Below are positions 15,500 through 22,447 of a DNA stretch of 27,164 nt, piece by piece. Source of the DNA: a virus; IMG/VR virus record IMGVR_UViG_3300013126_000199, positions 1 to 27,164 of that record. The stretch is one strand, 5' to 3'. The notes beneath the pieces were generated by a model. It searched no databases. It worked only from the letters and a program-made list of their open reading frames with translations, and was not told where the DNA came from. Both the position numbers and the translations under genes were made by a program. Within the stretch, counting starts at the first letter, position 1. The number at the start of each line of letters is the position of its first letter.

Positions 15500-15833
15500 G
15501 CTTGCTCCTTAATAAGTTAAAGAAATACTCTGCGTCTACCACAGCCAAGGGCTTATCTCTGTTTTGTTTGATGATGCAAACAGGCTCGTATCCTCCTGCG
15601 TTTCCTCTGGCTTGTTCGTAATAACCGTATACTGAGATAGCTGCTCTGGACTTGCATTCCAAACTAATTGGCAAGACCCGTCTGGCTGCTGGACTGAGTA
15701 GCAAATCCTCCCCGGAGACGCCCATACTAACTGAGCGAACATCGTCTGCCTCCAGATTGAACTTGGCTAGTATTAGATCTCTTACCCACTTTTGCAGGTG
15801 TCTTCCTTTGGATTTGGCGCTGCTCGGTTTCAA
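15492..15833 (-). CDS. PD-(D/E)XK-type phage nuclease (resolvase-like), 113 aa
   Basis: Start is TTG 15833; a stop codon lies two codons upstream in frame and AAAGGA precedes the TTG by 8 bases, so TTG is the supported start. The N-terminus SKGRHLQKWVRDLIL is a basic helix. The core is VSMGVSGEDLLLSPAARRVLPISLECKSRAAISVYGYYEQA: an acidic GED, then a strand with E-C-K (the ExK half), then a helix with Y-x3-EQA. This is the arrangement seen in small phage Holliday-junction-resolvase-like or VRR-NUC-like nucleases. The N-terminal part is encoded inside the upstream gene (107 bp overlap). Substrate: probably branched or free DNA ends, by inference. Confidence 0.7.
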   Translation of the reverse strand: MKPSSAKSKGRHLQKWVRDLILAKFNLEADDVRSVSMGVSGEDLLLSPAARRVLPISLECKSRAAISVYGYYEQARGNAGGYEPVCIIKQNRDKPLAVVDAEYFFNLLRSKHE

Positions 15834-16083
15834 GTGCTATGTCCTTTCTCACTTTAATCCATTGCTTAGGTAGATGCATACGGGCATTGCTGTTGTCCAT
15901 AGAGACTGTATTAGCAATGCATAGTGCGTCATCTGTCTCATCAATAATCCAGCCAATGCTGTGACAAAGGTGAACTTCTGCTTTAACATCCTCTTCCCAT
16001 TCCACATCTGCTACTGCGTCAACCCATTGGATGTACTGCAAAGGGCAGGTGACCAAATCTGGTTTTCGTTTCTTCGTATCCAT
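15727..16083 (-). CDS. Hypothetical protein, 118 aa, overlapping genes at both ends
   Basis: ATG 16083 lies 73 bp inside the exonuclease gene and its end lies 107 bp inside the nuclease gene, all in different frames. Residues 12-90 look globular (CPLQYIQWVDAVADVEW, VHLCHSIGWIIDETDDALCIANTVS, ARMHLPKQWIKVRKDIALE). The alternation of strand and turn, with SIGWIIDETDDAL and R-x-HLPKxWI, is familiar from short phage proteins that sit beside exonucleases and nucleases. The C-terminal 30 residues are basic, low in hydrophobics, and coincide with the overlap. They may be an added tail. Function not recognised. Confidence 0.65.
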   Translation of the reverse strand: MDTKKRKPDLVTCPLQYIQWVDAVADVEWEEDVKAEVHLCHSIGWIIDETDDALCIANTVSMDNSNARMHLPKQWIKVRKDIALETEQRQIQRKTPAKVGKRSNTSQVQSGGRRCSLS

Positions 16084-16715
16084 AACAATTGTCCATTCTC
16101 CAAGACTCTAGTTTCATCGTTGTCGTATGCTTCTAAGACTGCCTTGTACATATCGGCTTCGGTAATACAGTCCTGAAGAATCTTCTCAGCTTTCTTTGGA
16201 CCAATGCCCCGAAGGCCAACAATGTTATCAACTCTATCGCCAGTCAGTATCTGCGTATAGAAATGTTTGATAGCTTGTTGATCATCGATCAGGTACTTCG
16301 TATCCTTAATAAAGTTGTAATGCCAACCACGAATCATATCGAGGTCTTTGTCGATGGACATGATGATATATTCTTCAATGTCTCCAATCTCATAAGCCTT
16401 GATACCAATAGCGTCATCAGCTTCCTGTCCTTCTACTACGACACAACCCCACGCCTTCTCAAGGTACTCTCGAATCAGACCATAGTGTTTAGGTTTATCT
16501 GCGGTTCGATTGCCCTTGTAAGGCGCGGTTACTGCTATGTCAGCCCTGTAGTTCCCTTTGCCAGTGAGAAACCCTTGGTAGTCTCCTACATAGGGTTTCA
16601 TCACTAGCTCTTCCATAAACTCAGCACACCGTGCCAAGCAAATCTTGTCGCTAACATCCTCGGAAGCGAATCCGATTCGGTAGCAAACGATGTCGGCATC
16701 GATGAGTGCTAACAT
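16011..16715 (-). CDS. 5'-3' exonuclease, PIN/FLAP type (T7 gp6-like), 234 aa
   Basis: ATG 16715 overlaps the upstream TAA (TAATG). The enzyme degrades duplex DNA or removes RNA primers from 5' ends. Acidic metal ligands are in order: Asp6 and Asp8 (LIDADIV), Glu98-Ala-Asp100-Asp101 (QEADDAIG), Asp122-Lys-Asp124 (SIDKDLDMI), and Asp160/Asp163 in GDRVDNIVGLRGIGPKKAEKIL, the helix-three-turn-helix that grips DNA. The family length (about 230-300) agrees. The last 24 residues overlap the next gene and are Ser/Thr-rich; the stop at 16011 may represent a natural extension. It belongs with the polymerase, helicase and DNA-binding protein. Confidence 0.9.
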   Translation of the reverse strand: MLALIDADIVCYRIGFASEDVSDKICLARCAEFMEELVMKPYVGDYQGFLTGKGNYRADIAVTAPYKGNRTADKPKHYGLIREYLEKAWGCVVVEGQEADDAIGIKAYEIGDIEEYIIMSIDKDLDMIRGWHYNFIKDTKYLIDDQQAIKHFYTQILTGDRVDNIVGLRGIGPKKAEKILQDCITEADMYKAVLEAYDNDETRVLENGQLLWIRRNENQIWSPALCSTSNGLTQ

Positions 16716-16948
16716 TACTTCTTCAGGAACGAAGCCATAGCTTCAAGAGCCTGTGCTGCCTGTTTCTTGCTGGAGAACTCGTTGTCATTGATAGTGACAG
16801 AGCCATCCGAAGACACAGAGAACTTGAAGAAGTCCGAACCCCATACTGTGTGGTTCAGCCCATCAACTTCTACCTCAAACACAGACTCTACAGGCGACAC
16901 CTTGACGTTAAACTTAGGTGACGGTACTGCTGCTTTCTTTGTTACCAT
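16715..16948 (-). CDS. Hypothetical small protein, 77 aa
   Basis: I place the start at ATG 16948 (MVTKKAAVPSPK) because AAGAAAGGAAAG immediately precedes it and the upstream gene ends 14 bases before. An ATG at 16993 would add 15 residues entirely within the previous gene. The N-terminus is basic; the middle FNVKVSPVESVFEVEVDGLNHTVWGSDFFKFSVSSDGSVTIND looks like beta strands; the C-terminus KKQAAQALEAMASFLKK is a helix. This shape suits a small beta protein with a helical tail. No family recognised. It lies between the DNA-binding protein and the exonuclease. Confidence 0.6.
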   Translation of the reverse strand: MVTKKAAVPSPKFNVKVSPVESVFEVEVDGLNHTVWGSDFFKFSVSSDGSVTINDNEFSSKKQAAQALEAMASFLKK

Positions 16949-16961
16949 TTTCTTTCCTTTC

Positions 16962-17372
16962 TTAGAGAACATCATCAGCGGTTTCAACTGCATCAGATCC
17001 TTCGTAGACTACCAGATCCGTTACAATCAGCTTATTAATACCGACTCCAACACCTTTCTTACCCTTGTACGAATACTCGTAAGGCTTAAGCAGTGCAATA
17101 CCCTTGGAGCCGTTACCTACCTTAACTGTTACAGCTTTGCCTTCGTTATCCTCAGTCTTGATAGGGTAGTTTACAGACTTAGCTGTAATGTATTGTCCCT
17201 TTTCAGGCTGGGTGTCTTTAGTCATGACGTTAACTCCCATGCCTTTTAAAGCCTCTACAGCGCCCTTGGTAAGGTTACAGAGGTCTACCTGATACTTCCC
17301 TGATAGCTGATTAGGCGTATCCAAGAAAGCCCACATAATCTCTGCCTGTACTTTAAGCGGTTTCAATTCCAT
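16962..17372 (-). CDS. Single-stranded DNA-binding protein-like (T7 gp2.5-like), 136 aa
   Basis: ATG 17372 has AAAAGGAGAAG upstream, the strongest ribosome site on this strand. The pattern AEIMWAFLDTPNQLSGKYQVDLCNL, GQYITAKSVNYPIKTED, VGNGSKGIALLKPYEYSYKGKKGVGVGINKLIVTDLVVY is that of small phage OB-fold proteins related to T7 gp2.5, in which the strands NGSKxxxxxxxYEYxxxGKKGxxxxxxxLxVxDLxxY are conserved. The acidic tail (SDAVETADDVL) is the expected feature of a DNA-binding protein whose tail recruits polymerase and helicase. A consensus promoter lies just upstream, so it may be made at high level. Confidence 0.75.
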   Translation of the reverse strand: MELKPLKVQAEIMWAFLDTPNQLSGKYQVDLCNLTKGAVEALKGMGVNVMTKDTQPEKGQYITAKSVNYPIKTEDNEGKAVTVKVGNGSKGIALLKPYEYSYKGKKGVGVGINKLIVTDLVVYEGSDAVETADDVL

Positions 17373-17402
17373 TTACTTCTCCTTTTCAAAGTTTGAAATA
17401 AT

Positions 17403-17431
17403 ATTATACAGGACTCAGTGAAGCTTGTCAA
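17403..17431 (-). promoter_or_regulatory. Consensus sigma70-type promoter for the DNA-binding protein gene
   Basis: On the minus strand, TTGACA (17431-17426) is followed by a 17-base spacer and TATAAT (17408-17403); both hexamers are perfect. The -35 lies in the last codons of the 69-aa gene, and the ATG of the DNA-binding protein is about 30 bases beyond the -10, leaving room for a short leader with a strong ribosome site. Confidence 0.75.
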
Positions 17432-17624
17432 CATCTTTTGGATTAGATTTCATATCCTGAAACATCGCCATCATATAGGCAGTGCTGAAGATACTCTTTA
17501 GCTCCTCCATGTTCTTAACCGATGTCTGCATATTGATAGTCTTATCCTTTCTTACATTGATAAACACCACATCTTCCATGTCTTTCCAGAAATCATCTTC
17601 AAAGTCTAGTGGGTTTGCGCCCAT
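17415..17624 (-). CDS. Hypothetical acidic protein, 69 aa, after DNA polymerase
   Basis: ATG 17624 lies inside the polymerase 3' end (overlap 19 bp), and AAAGGA is 5-6 bases upstream. The protein opens with GANPLDFEDDFWKDMEDVVFINVRKDKTINMQTSV, and continues with a helix MEELKSIFSTAYMMAMFQDM. It is acidic at its N-terminus. It has no motif I recognise. It is transcribed with the polymerase and just before the DNA-binding protein. Confidence 0.65.
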   Translation of the reverse strand: MGANPLDFEDDFWKDMEDVVFINVRKDKTINMQTSVKNMEELKSIFSTAYMMAMFQDMKSNPKDVDKLH

Positions 17625-19246
17625 GTCGTTCCTTTCTTGTATTCACCATCTAGTGGGCAGCGAAGACCTAAGACTTCCCCTGCTTCCTTAATACTACTTA
17701 CTGCTAACTTACCTACTGCATCTGCATCTTCCTGACTGCATTCTATCTGCCACTCATCATGCACATTGGCTACAAAGTTGGCCTTAAGCTTTTGCTGCTG
17801 GATCTTCTTACTTAGTAGCACAAGACCCTGCTTCATCACTATCGCACCAGCACTCTGGAGGAGTGTGTTGAGCGCTGCGTGTGCGGAACGCACTTGTAAT
17901 TTCCTACCGTCCAAACCCGGTAACGTCCCTTGTTCTGATAAGCGTTCAACCTTTTCTCTAAGACTTTTGAGAGCTGGAGTGTTGCGAAGAAAAGTACTGA
18001 TGAGTTCCTGACCATCCTTTGCTGAACCACCAACAATCTTCCCGATTTTGGCAGGCCCTGCACCATAAAGTAAGGCATAAATAAATGTCTTGGCTTGCGC
18101 CCTTGTTTCCAAACCCGCAGCGAGTTGGTTTTTTGTGTGAATATCGCCCTCAACGATTTCTTTTGCATAGCCTTCATCTTTCATATAGTGTGCAAGCATC
18201 CGTAACTCAAGCGAACTAGCGTCTGCGCCGATAAGTACCTTACCATCATCTACTGTCCAGCAATCCCTACACTCGTGGCCCCAAGGACTACTACTGCTAG
18301 GAACCTGAGCCATGTTAGGGCTGTGGTGTGTCATCCGTCCCGTGACTGCTCCGTTGGTGATGACCTTACCGTGAACCCTACGCTCGTCAGATACAAACTC
18401 AAGCCATGATTCAACCTGAGCCACCCGTTTCTGAATGAGTAGGTACTCTGCGATCCTCTTTGCCTCTGGAATATCAACTCCGTCAAGAACTGATTCGTCA
18501 ACAATTACAGCTCCTTTCTCAGTGTGCTTAGTGGGTTTCCAACCTTTCTCAATCAACCGCTTTGCTATCTGCTGACGTGACCCCGGATTAAAGACTTCAA
18601 CATCGTCCTTTAACTGCTTGCCTGTCTTCTCACTAAACCGCTGAGTAACGATAGGCGGGAATATCTTTTGCAGCTCCTCTTCAATGTCAGACAGCTTACG
18701 CTTCCATTGTCCAAGCAGGCACTGGGCTTTCACAGTGTCGAGTTTAAAGCCATGCTTCTCCTGTTTGGCAATGATAGCCTGCACATTGTGTTCAAGGTCA
18801 ATGGACTGCTCAGAGAATCCTTTCAGTTCCTGAAGCAGGTACAGGTACAACTCACCACAAATGATTACATCCTCTTGACAGTACAGAATCATGTCATCTG
18901 TCAGACCGCCCTCGAAATCTTCGTATTCCTTCTTGGTTCGGTTTACGAGCTTTGCGAGATTGGCTAGACTGTGTCCACCCTCTCTTGAGGGGCTTGATAG
19001 TCTTGACATAACCAGTGTGTCCCGTACTTGGCTCAGTCTGATCGTACTCTTCCAGACTCTGTTTAGGACGGGGTAGTCGAATGATATTCCGTTGTGAGCG
19101 ATTATCAGTTCTGCCTGTTGAATGAACCTGTTGAAGTCTTGTCCGCTTGTCCATGTCTTTACTTCTTTAGTATCCAAATTATAAGTAGAGCAACACCAAA
19201 TAGTGCTGTGCTTAAGATTAGTTTCGATGTCAATTGCGATTCTCAT
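17606..19246 (-). CDS. Family A DNA polymerase with 3'-5' exonuclease (T7-like), 546 aa
   Basis: The start is ATG 19246. The proofreading exonuclease lies at residues 1-160: Asp6/Glu8 (DIETN), Asp57 (HNGISFD), and Tyr122 with Asp126 (YCQEDV). The polymerase domain has motif A with Asp342 (ADASSLELRMLAHY), motif B with Arg382, Lys386, Tyr390 and Tyr394 (RAQAKTFIYALLYG), and motif C His496-Asp-Glu498 (VHDEW). Tyr390 takes the place of Phe762 in E. coli Pol I and Tyr526 in T7, a position that varies among phages and affects fidelity and speed. At 546 aa it is shorter than T7 gp5 (704 aa); no thioredoxin-binding insertion is evident. No ribosome site precedes the ATG. Confidence 0.95.
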   Translation of the reverse strand: MRIAIDIETNLKHSTIWCCSTYNLDTKEVKTWTSGQDFNRFIQQAELIIAHNGISFDYPVLNRVWKSTIRLSQVRDTLVMSRLSSPSREGGHSLANLAKLVNRTKKEYEDFEGGLTDDMILYCQEDVIICGELYLYLLQELKGFSEQSIDLEHNVQAIIAKQEKHGFKLDTVKAQCLLGQWKRKLSDIEEELQKIFPPIVTQRFSEKTGKQLKDDVEVFNPGSRQQIAKRLIEKGWKPTKHTEKGAVIVDESVLDGVDIPEAKRIAEYLLIQKRVAQVESWLEFVSDERRVHGKVITNGAVTGRMTHHSPNMAQVPSSSSPWGHECRDCWTVDDGKVLIGADASSLELRMLAHYMKDEGYAKEIVEGDIHTKNQLAAGLETRAQAKTFIYALLYGAGPAKIGKIVGGSAKDGQELISTFLRNTPALKSLREKVERLSEQGTLPGLDGRKLQVRSAHAALNTLLQSAGAIVMKQGLVLLSKKIQQQKLKANFVANVHDEWQIECSQEDADAVGKLAVSSIKEAGEVLGLRCPLDGEYKKGTTWAQTH

Positions 19247-19252
19247 AATATA

Positions 19253-19281
19253 ATTATAGCATAGTTTTAGGAAGGAGTAAA
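19253..19281 (-). promoter_or_regulatory. Extended -10 promoter candidate abutting the polymerase ATG
   Basis: On the minus strand TATGCTATAAT ends at 19253; TATAAT is 19258-19253 and carries the extended TG. A weak -35, TTTACT (4 of 6 matches), lies at 19281-19276 with a 17-base spacer. Only six bases separate the -10 from the polymerase ATG (19246), so the expected transcription start is the A of ATG. The TATGCTATAAT core is shared with two other phage promoters in the window. Confidence 0.5.
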
Positions 19282-19587
19282 GTTCTTCTCCTCATGTTCA
19301 CGTTTTGCCGTTTCATCGACACGTTCTGCTGATATGTTTACTCCATCACCATAACGCTCATCGTAGGCAACACAACCACGCTCCCAACAGCCACGGTCTA
19401 AAGTAAGGGTTTCTTCAGGTGTGCAGTAGTTAGGTTTACCCCCGCAGTAAGACTTAACGGGTGGCTTTTCTGTCTGCGCTAGTGCTTGGCGTAATGCTTG
19501 GATTGCTTCAACATCTTTGTTCTTCAAATCGAAGACATCTTCCAAAGCCTCCAACGCCAACTCTGCCGCTTTGCGTAGATCAGTCAT
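19267..19587 (-). CDS. Hypothetical protein, 106 aa, between primase-helicase and polymerase
   Basis: ATG 19587 overlaps the primase-helicase stop (ATGA) and has GAGGAAC just upstream. Residues 1-40 form a helix (RKAAELALEALEDVFDLKNKDVEAIQALRQALAQ), of a type common in small phage hypothetical proteins. The C-terminal part contains five Cys (SYCGGKPNYC, RGCWERGC), perhaps a metal or disulphide site, and ends in a charged helix. I do not recognise a function. The gap to the polymerase is only 20 bases and contains the promoter candidate. Confidence 0.6.
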   Translation of the reverse strand: MTDLRKAAELALEALEDVFDLKNKDVEAIQALRQALAQTEKPPVKSYCGGKPNYCTPEETLTLDRGCWERGCVAYDERYGDGVNISAERVDETAKREHEEKNFTPS

Positions 19588-21170
19588 AGTTCCTCCATAA
19601 CAGTTTCGCTCATGCGTCCAGTAATCCGATCATAATAGAGACCACAGGCAGGGCCAGTCAGTCCACTGAATCGGTTCTTCAACACCCGTACCCTAGTTGT
19701 ATGACGTTCTTTAAGGTCTTCAGCCTGTCCGTTACGCTCCAGACCCAGCACCATATCCGACAACTGACCAATCGATCCTGAGCCTCGTAGAGCAGACAGA
19801 GAGGTACTCGCACCTTCCTCGTGGCCTTTGCCGTCAGGTCTCTTCAGATGCGAGACACAGAACAGAGCAATCCCTGTCTCCTGAACCACCATCCGAAGCT
19901 TAGTCATAATCTCGTCTAAGGCTTTTCGCTCATCTCCATTGTCTTGTGCAGATACCACGATACTAACGTGATCAAGAAAAATATACTTGCAATCAAGAGC
20001 CTTAGCCATGAAGCGGACTCGTGTGATAATGTTGTCGATTGCAGTAGAGCCAAAGTGATCAAAAAGATACACACGACCAGTACCCAGTGTAGCGTCAAAA
20101 GAGTCTCGTAGTTCTTCATTCGTAACCTCAATGTCAGGTAGATGCAATGGCTTGTTGGCGTGTAGACTCATCAGGCTCTTAGCAGTGCGCTTCACAGACT
20201 CTTCCAAGAACAGCAAGCCAATGTTGTCCTGAGTGTTATTGATGATGTGATACACAATCTCCCGCAGAAACTGAGACTTACCAAGTCCTGAGCCAGCCGT
20301 AATCGTGACCATCTCTCCAGCCCTGATACCGTAGGTTAGGTCATTTAACCCACCAAAAGGGTAGTTTACGTCAGACTTTTCCACTGGTTGGTTCACTAAA
20401 TCCCACAATCCTGCACCATCGATGATTCCATCAGGTGTATACCGCTCTGCTCTCCACCACAAGTCTACGAAGTCTTTTTCCTTGTTCTCTTGGGCGTACT
20501 CGCAGGAGTCTTTAAGACCTGAGCGTCCTTTAAATATCTTGGCTTTAGTTCCAAGGACTTCAGCAACCGCATTAGCAGCTCCTCTACCCGCATCATCGTT
20601 GTCAAAACAAATGACGATGTTCTCGAAGGAGTCGAGCCATTCGTAATTCGCTTTAATATCTTGGACTGCGTTGCCTGCACCGTTCCTAACAGAAACCACA
20701 GGATACTTAGAACCCAGCATCTGATACGCTGCTGCAGCGTCAAACTCCCCTTCCGTAATCGTGACATACTTACCTCCCTTAGAAAATAATTGTTGACCGA
20801 ACAGCCCACCCTTGTTCCAATCACCCTCGATGCTGAACCGCTTGTCTTCCATGTTCCTACGCTTGAAAGCCACCAGCGCCTCTTCCTCGTTGTAGTACGG
20901 GAAATAGTAGTAGCCATCCTTGTTACCGATACCGTAGGTCTGACAAGTAGCCCTAGTCAGGTTGCGATCAATCACCTGCTCATAGGACAGATCATGAACA
21001 TTAGTCACTTTAGTATTCACCTTAGTTAGTTTCTGTACTGGTTCCTCTGCACTGGCGTTACGCCTTGCCTTGCCACAACTAAAACACCGACTACCCCAGT
21101 CGTAGTAAGTCAGTGCGTCACTACTGCCACAATCAGGACAGGGTTGATGTGCCTTTAACTGTTCTGCCAC
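19584..21170 (-). CDS. Primase-helicase (T7 gp4-like), 528 aa
   Basis: GTG 21170 is supported by AAAGGAG six bases upstream. The zinc-binding site is Cys11-x2-Cys14 and Cys29-x2-Cys32. A TOPRIM fold follows: Glu140-Gly-Glu142 (TITEGEFDAAAA) and FDNDDAG at 189-195. The RecA-like helicase has Walker A AGSGLGKS (Lys298), Walker B YIFLDH (Asp400), the sensor VSHLKRP, and ALRGSGSIGQLSD at about 460-472. VLKNRFSGLTG at 496-506 holds a likely arginine finger (Arg500). It unwinds the fork and makes primers for the polymerase. The length is close to T7 gp4 (566 aa), so it is full-size and intact. Confidence 0.93.
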   Translation of the reverse strand: MAEQLKAHQPCPDCGSSDALTYYDWGSRCFSCGKARRNASAEEPVQKLTKVNTKVTNVHDLSYEQVIDRNLTRATCQTYGIGNKDGYYYFPYYNEEEALVAFKRRNMEDKRFSIEGDWNKGGLFGQQLFSKGGKYVTITEGEFDAAAAYQMLGSKYPVVSVRNGAGNAVQDIKANYEWLDSFENIVICFDNDDAGRGAANAVAEVLGTKAKIFKGRSGLKDSCEYAQENKEKDFVDLWWRAERYTPDGIIDGAGLWDLVNQPVEKSDVNYPFGGLNDLTYGIRAGEMVTITAGSGLGKSQFLREIVYHIINNTQDNIGLLFLEESVKRTAKSLMSLHANKPLHLPDIEVTNEELRDSFDATLGTGRVYLFDHFGSTAIDNIITRVRFMAKALDCKYIFLDHVSIVVSAQDNGDERKALDEIMTKLRMVVQETGIALFCVSHLKRPDGKGHEEGASTSLSALRGSGSIGQLSDMVLGLERNGQAEDLKERHTTRVRVLKNRFSGLTGPACGLYYDRITGRMSETVMEEL

Positions 21171-21333
21171 AATTAACTCCTTTCGATTTTTCTTTATGCA
21201 TTAATTTTATCACATCAGCCATTACTTTGGCAACACCTTGATCTAAGGACAGACGAGCCATAGCAGACACAGTGAACCAGTAGTGTGCCTCTTCTTGCAT
21301 CTCAGCTATAAACCTCTGTTCATCATCATTCAT
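21133..21333 (-). CDS. Hypothetical protein, 66 aa, first gene of primase operon
   Basis: ATG 21333 is preceded by AAAGGAC at about 9 bases. The protein starts with NDDEQRFIAEMQEEAHYWFTVSAMARLSLDQG, a helical segment, continues VAKVMADVIKLMHKEKSKG, and ends in a short basic tail that overlaps the primase-helicase start by 38 bp in another frame. It is the first coding frame after the consensus promoter at 21425-21453. No family recognised. Confidence 0.65.
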   Translation of the reverse strand: MNDDEQRFIAEMQEEAHYWFTVSAMARLSLDQGVAKVMADVIKLMHKEKSKGVNCGRTVKGTSTLS

Positions 21334-21367
21334 ATTAAATAGTCCTTTAAGTAATTAAATAGTTATT

Positions 21368-21389
21368 AAAGTAAATATTAATAATAATT
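21368..21389 (-). promoter_or_regulatory. 22-nt leader element shared with the terminase operon leader
   Basis: On the minus strand the leader between promoter and first gene contains a stretch that begins AATTATTATTAATATT and ends ACTTT, with one T where the copy at 26451-26472 (plus strand) has C. It lies 35 bases after the -10 and 34 bases before the ATG. TATATAGAT also occurs upstream of both copies. Same orientation relative to transcription suggests a common regulatory or RNA function. Confidence 0.5.
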
Positions 21390-21424
21390 TTCTATTTAGT
21401 CTTACTGTTTAGTATCTATATAGA

Positions 21425-21453
21425 ATTATAGCATACTCAAAAGTCTTTGTCAA
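21425..21453 (-). promoter_or_regulatory. Consensus sigma70-type promoter for the primase operon
   Basis: On the minus strand, TTGACA (21453-21448), a 17-base spacer, and TATAAT (21430-21425), with an extended TATGCTATAAT. Both hexamers are perfect. It lies at the 3' end of the 70-aa zinc-ribbon gene and fires toward primase-helicase and the genes that follow. Confidence 0.8.
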
Positions 21454-21649
21454 CATCTAGACCACAATGAGAATCGCTGTCATCTCTTTCATCCTCGTCA
21501 TGAGCTAAATCTGCTCTTTCTAGGACAGTCATTTGGTCTGCGATACTGCCAAAACACCAGTTACAAAGATCAACAAACCCGCCGGTCGAAGTGTACTTCC
21601 GAGTAGCCTCAAAGTCTGTAAGGTTTTTATCACAACTTAGACACCTCAT
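21437..21649 (-). CDS. Zinc-ribbon micro-protein, 70 aa
   Basis: The start is ATG 21649, whose bases overlap the TGA of the previous gene (ATGA) and which has GGGAGG about 5 bases upstream; longer starts at TTG 21676 are unlikely. The protein starts MRCLSCDKNLTDFEATRKYTSTGGFVDLCNWCF: two CxxC pairs (Cys3/Cys6, Cys29/Cys32) form a zinc ribbon. The pattern RCxSCxxxLxDFEATRKxxxTGxxxDLCxxC is recurrent in phage small proteins. The C-terminal half is very acidic. Likely a regulatory or nucleic-acid-associated zinc protein; role not known. Confidence 0.75.
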   Translation of the reverse strand: MRCLSCDKNLTDFEATRKYTSTGGFVDLCNWCFGSIADQMTVLERADLAHDEDERDDSDSHCGLDVDKDF

Positions 21650-21816
21650 ACTGCCTCCCATTTTTGGTCTACCCAATTATACTTGAACAACTGACCGTTC
21701 TTAGGTATACCATATAAATTGTTGTTTCTGTCAAAAGTAATTGACACAAACTCCTGACAATCTGCCACGACAACCTCCTGAACCACTTCTTCCACTACCT
21801 TCTTAGTTTTTGCCAT
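21646..21816 (-). CDS. Hypothetical micro-protein, 56 aa
   Basis: ATG 21816 to TGA 21646-21648, overlapping the next ATG. The N-terminus MAKTKKVVEEVVQEVVVADC is a charged/Val-rich stretch. The rest, QEFVSITFDRNNNLYGIPKNGQLFKYNWVDQKWEAV, resembles a small beta-sheet with GQLFKYNWVDQKWE, which looks like a KxYxWxxxxxxW repeat of short conserved phage proteins. The start overlaps the DUF1289 gene by 14 bp. It was too short to be found by simple length cut-offs, but the tight overlaps on both sides support it. Confidence 0.65.
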   Translation of the reverse strand: MAKTKKVVEEVVQEVVVADCQEFVSITFDRNNNLYGIPKNGQLFKYNWVDQKWEAV

Positions 21817-21991
21817 GTAAGTCCTTTAGTCTGTCCCTAGTTTCTAGGATAATTGTTTCTCGTTCCTGATCAGTCATGTAAACCCATCCCATAATCTCCT
21901 CTATACGCCTTCCACACCCTAAGCATATACCCAACCCCTCAGACATCGCACAGAGGCCGATACAGGGCGTTTTAAGGCTTTCTAGAGGCAT
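21803..21991 (-). CDS. DUF1289 family protein, 62 aa
   Basis: ATG 21991 lies inside the upstream gene end (overlap 20 bp). The core TPCIGLCAMSEGLGICLGCGRRIEEIMGWVYMTDQER carries four Cys (PCIGLC and CLGC) and fits DUF1289 (PF06945): PCIGxCxxD-x-CxGCGRxxxEIxxWxxMxxxER. This is a small bacterial protein, common in proteobacteria, probably metal-binding. Its presence in a phage suggests acquisition from a host. Function is not known, although the Cys set suggests Zn or Fe-S binding. Confidence 0.85.
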   Translation of the reverse strand: MPLESLKTPCIGLCAMSEGLGICLGCGRRIEEIMGWVYMTDQERETIILETRDRLKDLHGKN

Positions 21992-22178
21992 TCCTGTTCA
22001 TTTCATTGAGTAGGTCTATGTTTAACTTAATTAGTAACTCGTTAGTTGTTCTTACCTCGTCCTCTAGCCTCTCTATCCTCGCCCTGAGCATGAAGTTCTC
22101 ACGCTCGAGTTCTGAGACATCGTTCATGTACTGATCAACCAACTCTACCTCATAAGGCACACCTGATACTCTAACCAT
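21972..22178 (-). CDS. Coiled-coil protein, 68 aa
   Basis: I start at ATG 22178, which overlaps the TAA of the 24-aa gene (TAATG) and has GGGAGGA six bases upstream; a TTG at 22193 is unlikely. Residues 1-22 are a short globular piece (MVRVSGVPYEVELVDQYMND) followed by a long helix with heptads, VSELERENFMLRARIERLEDEVRTTNELLIKLNIDLLNEMN. This looks like a dimeric coiled coil. It could be a small regulator or a scaffold. Not recognised further. Confidence 0.7.
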   Translation of the reverse strand: MVRVSGVPYEVELVDQYMNDVSELERENFMLRARIERLEDEVRTTNELLIKLNIDLLNEMNRNASRKP

Positions 22179-22252
22179 TATTTGTCCTCCCAATATGACA
22201 CCAAAAGACCGAAGATAAGCGCAAATGCCAACACTAGCAAGAAGTTAATCAT
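22178..22252 (-). CDS. Very small membrane peptide, 24 aa
   Basis: ATG 22252 overlaps the TGA of the 48-aa gene (ATGA) and its TAA overlaps the next ATG. MINFLLVLAFALIFGLLVSYWEDK is a single membrane helix with a charged C-terminal end. Overlaps on both sides and the SD of the next gene lying within it support an operon member. Small size leaves the coding claim uncertain. Confidence 0.5.
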   Translation of the reverse strand: MINFLLVLAFALIFGLLVSYWEDK

Positions 22253-22395
22253 TTTAGTGCTGCCAGTGTTAGCCCTACATTACCTAGAGAATAGCCCACA
22301 AAAGCTATCCCTAGCCCTGTCTGTCCCTTAATTAACAGGTCAACAGATACTACTAAATATATCACACCTATGACAGCAATCAACCATGCAGACAT
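22249..22395 (-). CDS. Small two-helix membrane protein, 48 aa
   Basis: ATG 22395 is preceded by AAGGGGG about 4-5 bases upstream. The protein has two hydrophobic stretches: AWLIAVIGVIYLVVSVDLLI and GIAFVGYSLGNVGLTLAAL, with KGQTGL between. This suits a small holin-like or membrane-stress peptide, but its location at the head of the replication operon (not in lysis genes) makes this uncertain. The spacing of the hydrophobic stretches resembles short phage membrane proteins in general. Confidence 0.6.
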   Translation of the reverse strand: MSAWLIAVIGVIYLVVSVDLLIKGQTGLGIAFVGYSLGNVGLTLAALK

Positions 22396-22424
22396 TTTAC
22401 CCCCTTGGTTTTTTCACAGCAAAC

Positions 22425-22447
22425 AACTTGTTTTTCCAGCACAAGTT
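22425..22447. repeat. Inverted repeat, possible attenuator
   Basis: AACTTGT (22425-22431) and ACAAGTT (22441-22447) are perfect 7-bp inverted arms around a 9-base loop, between two small membrane genes. On the minus strand no clear U-run follows, so it may be a structural RNA stem, not a strict terminator. Confidence 0.3.

Noticed and set aside
16949-16993. Longer start for the 77-aa gene
   Set aside because: The extra residues lie within the previous gene, and the ribosome site is directly before the later ATG.
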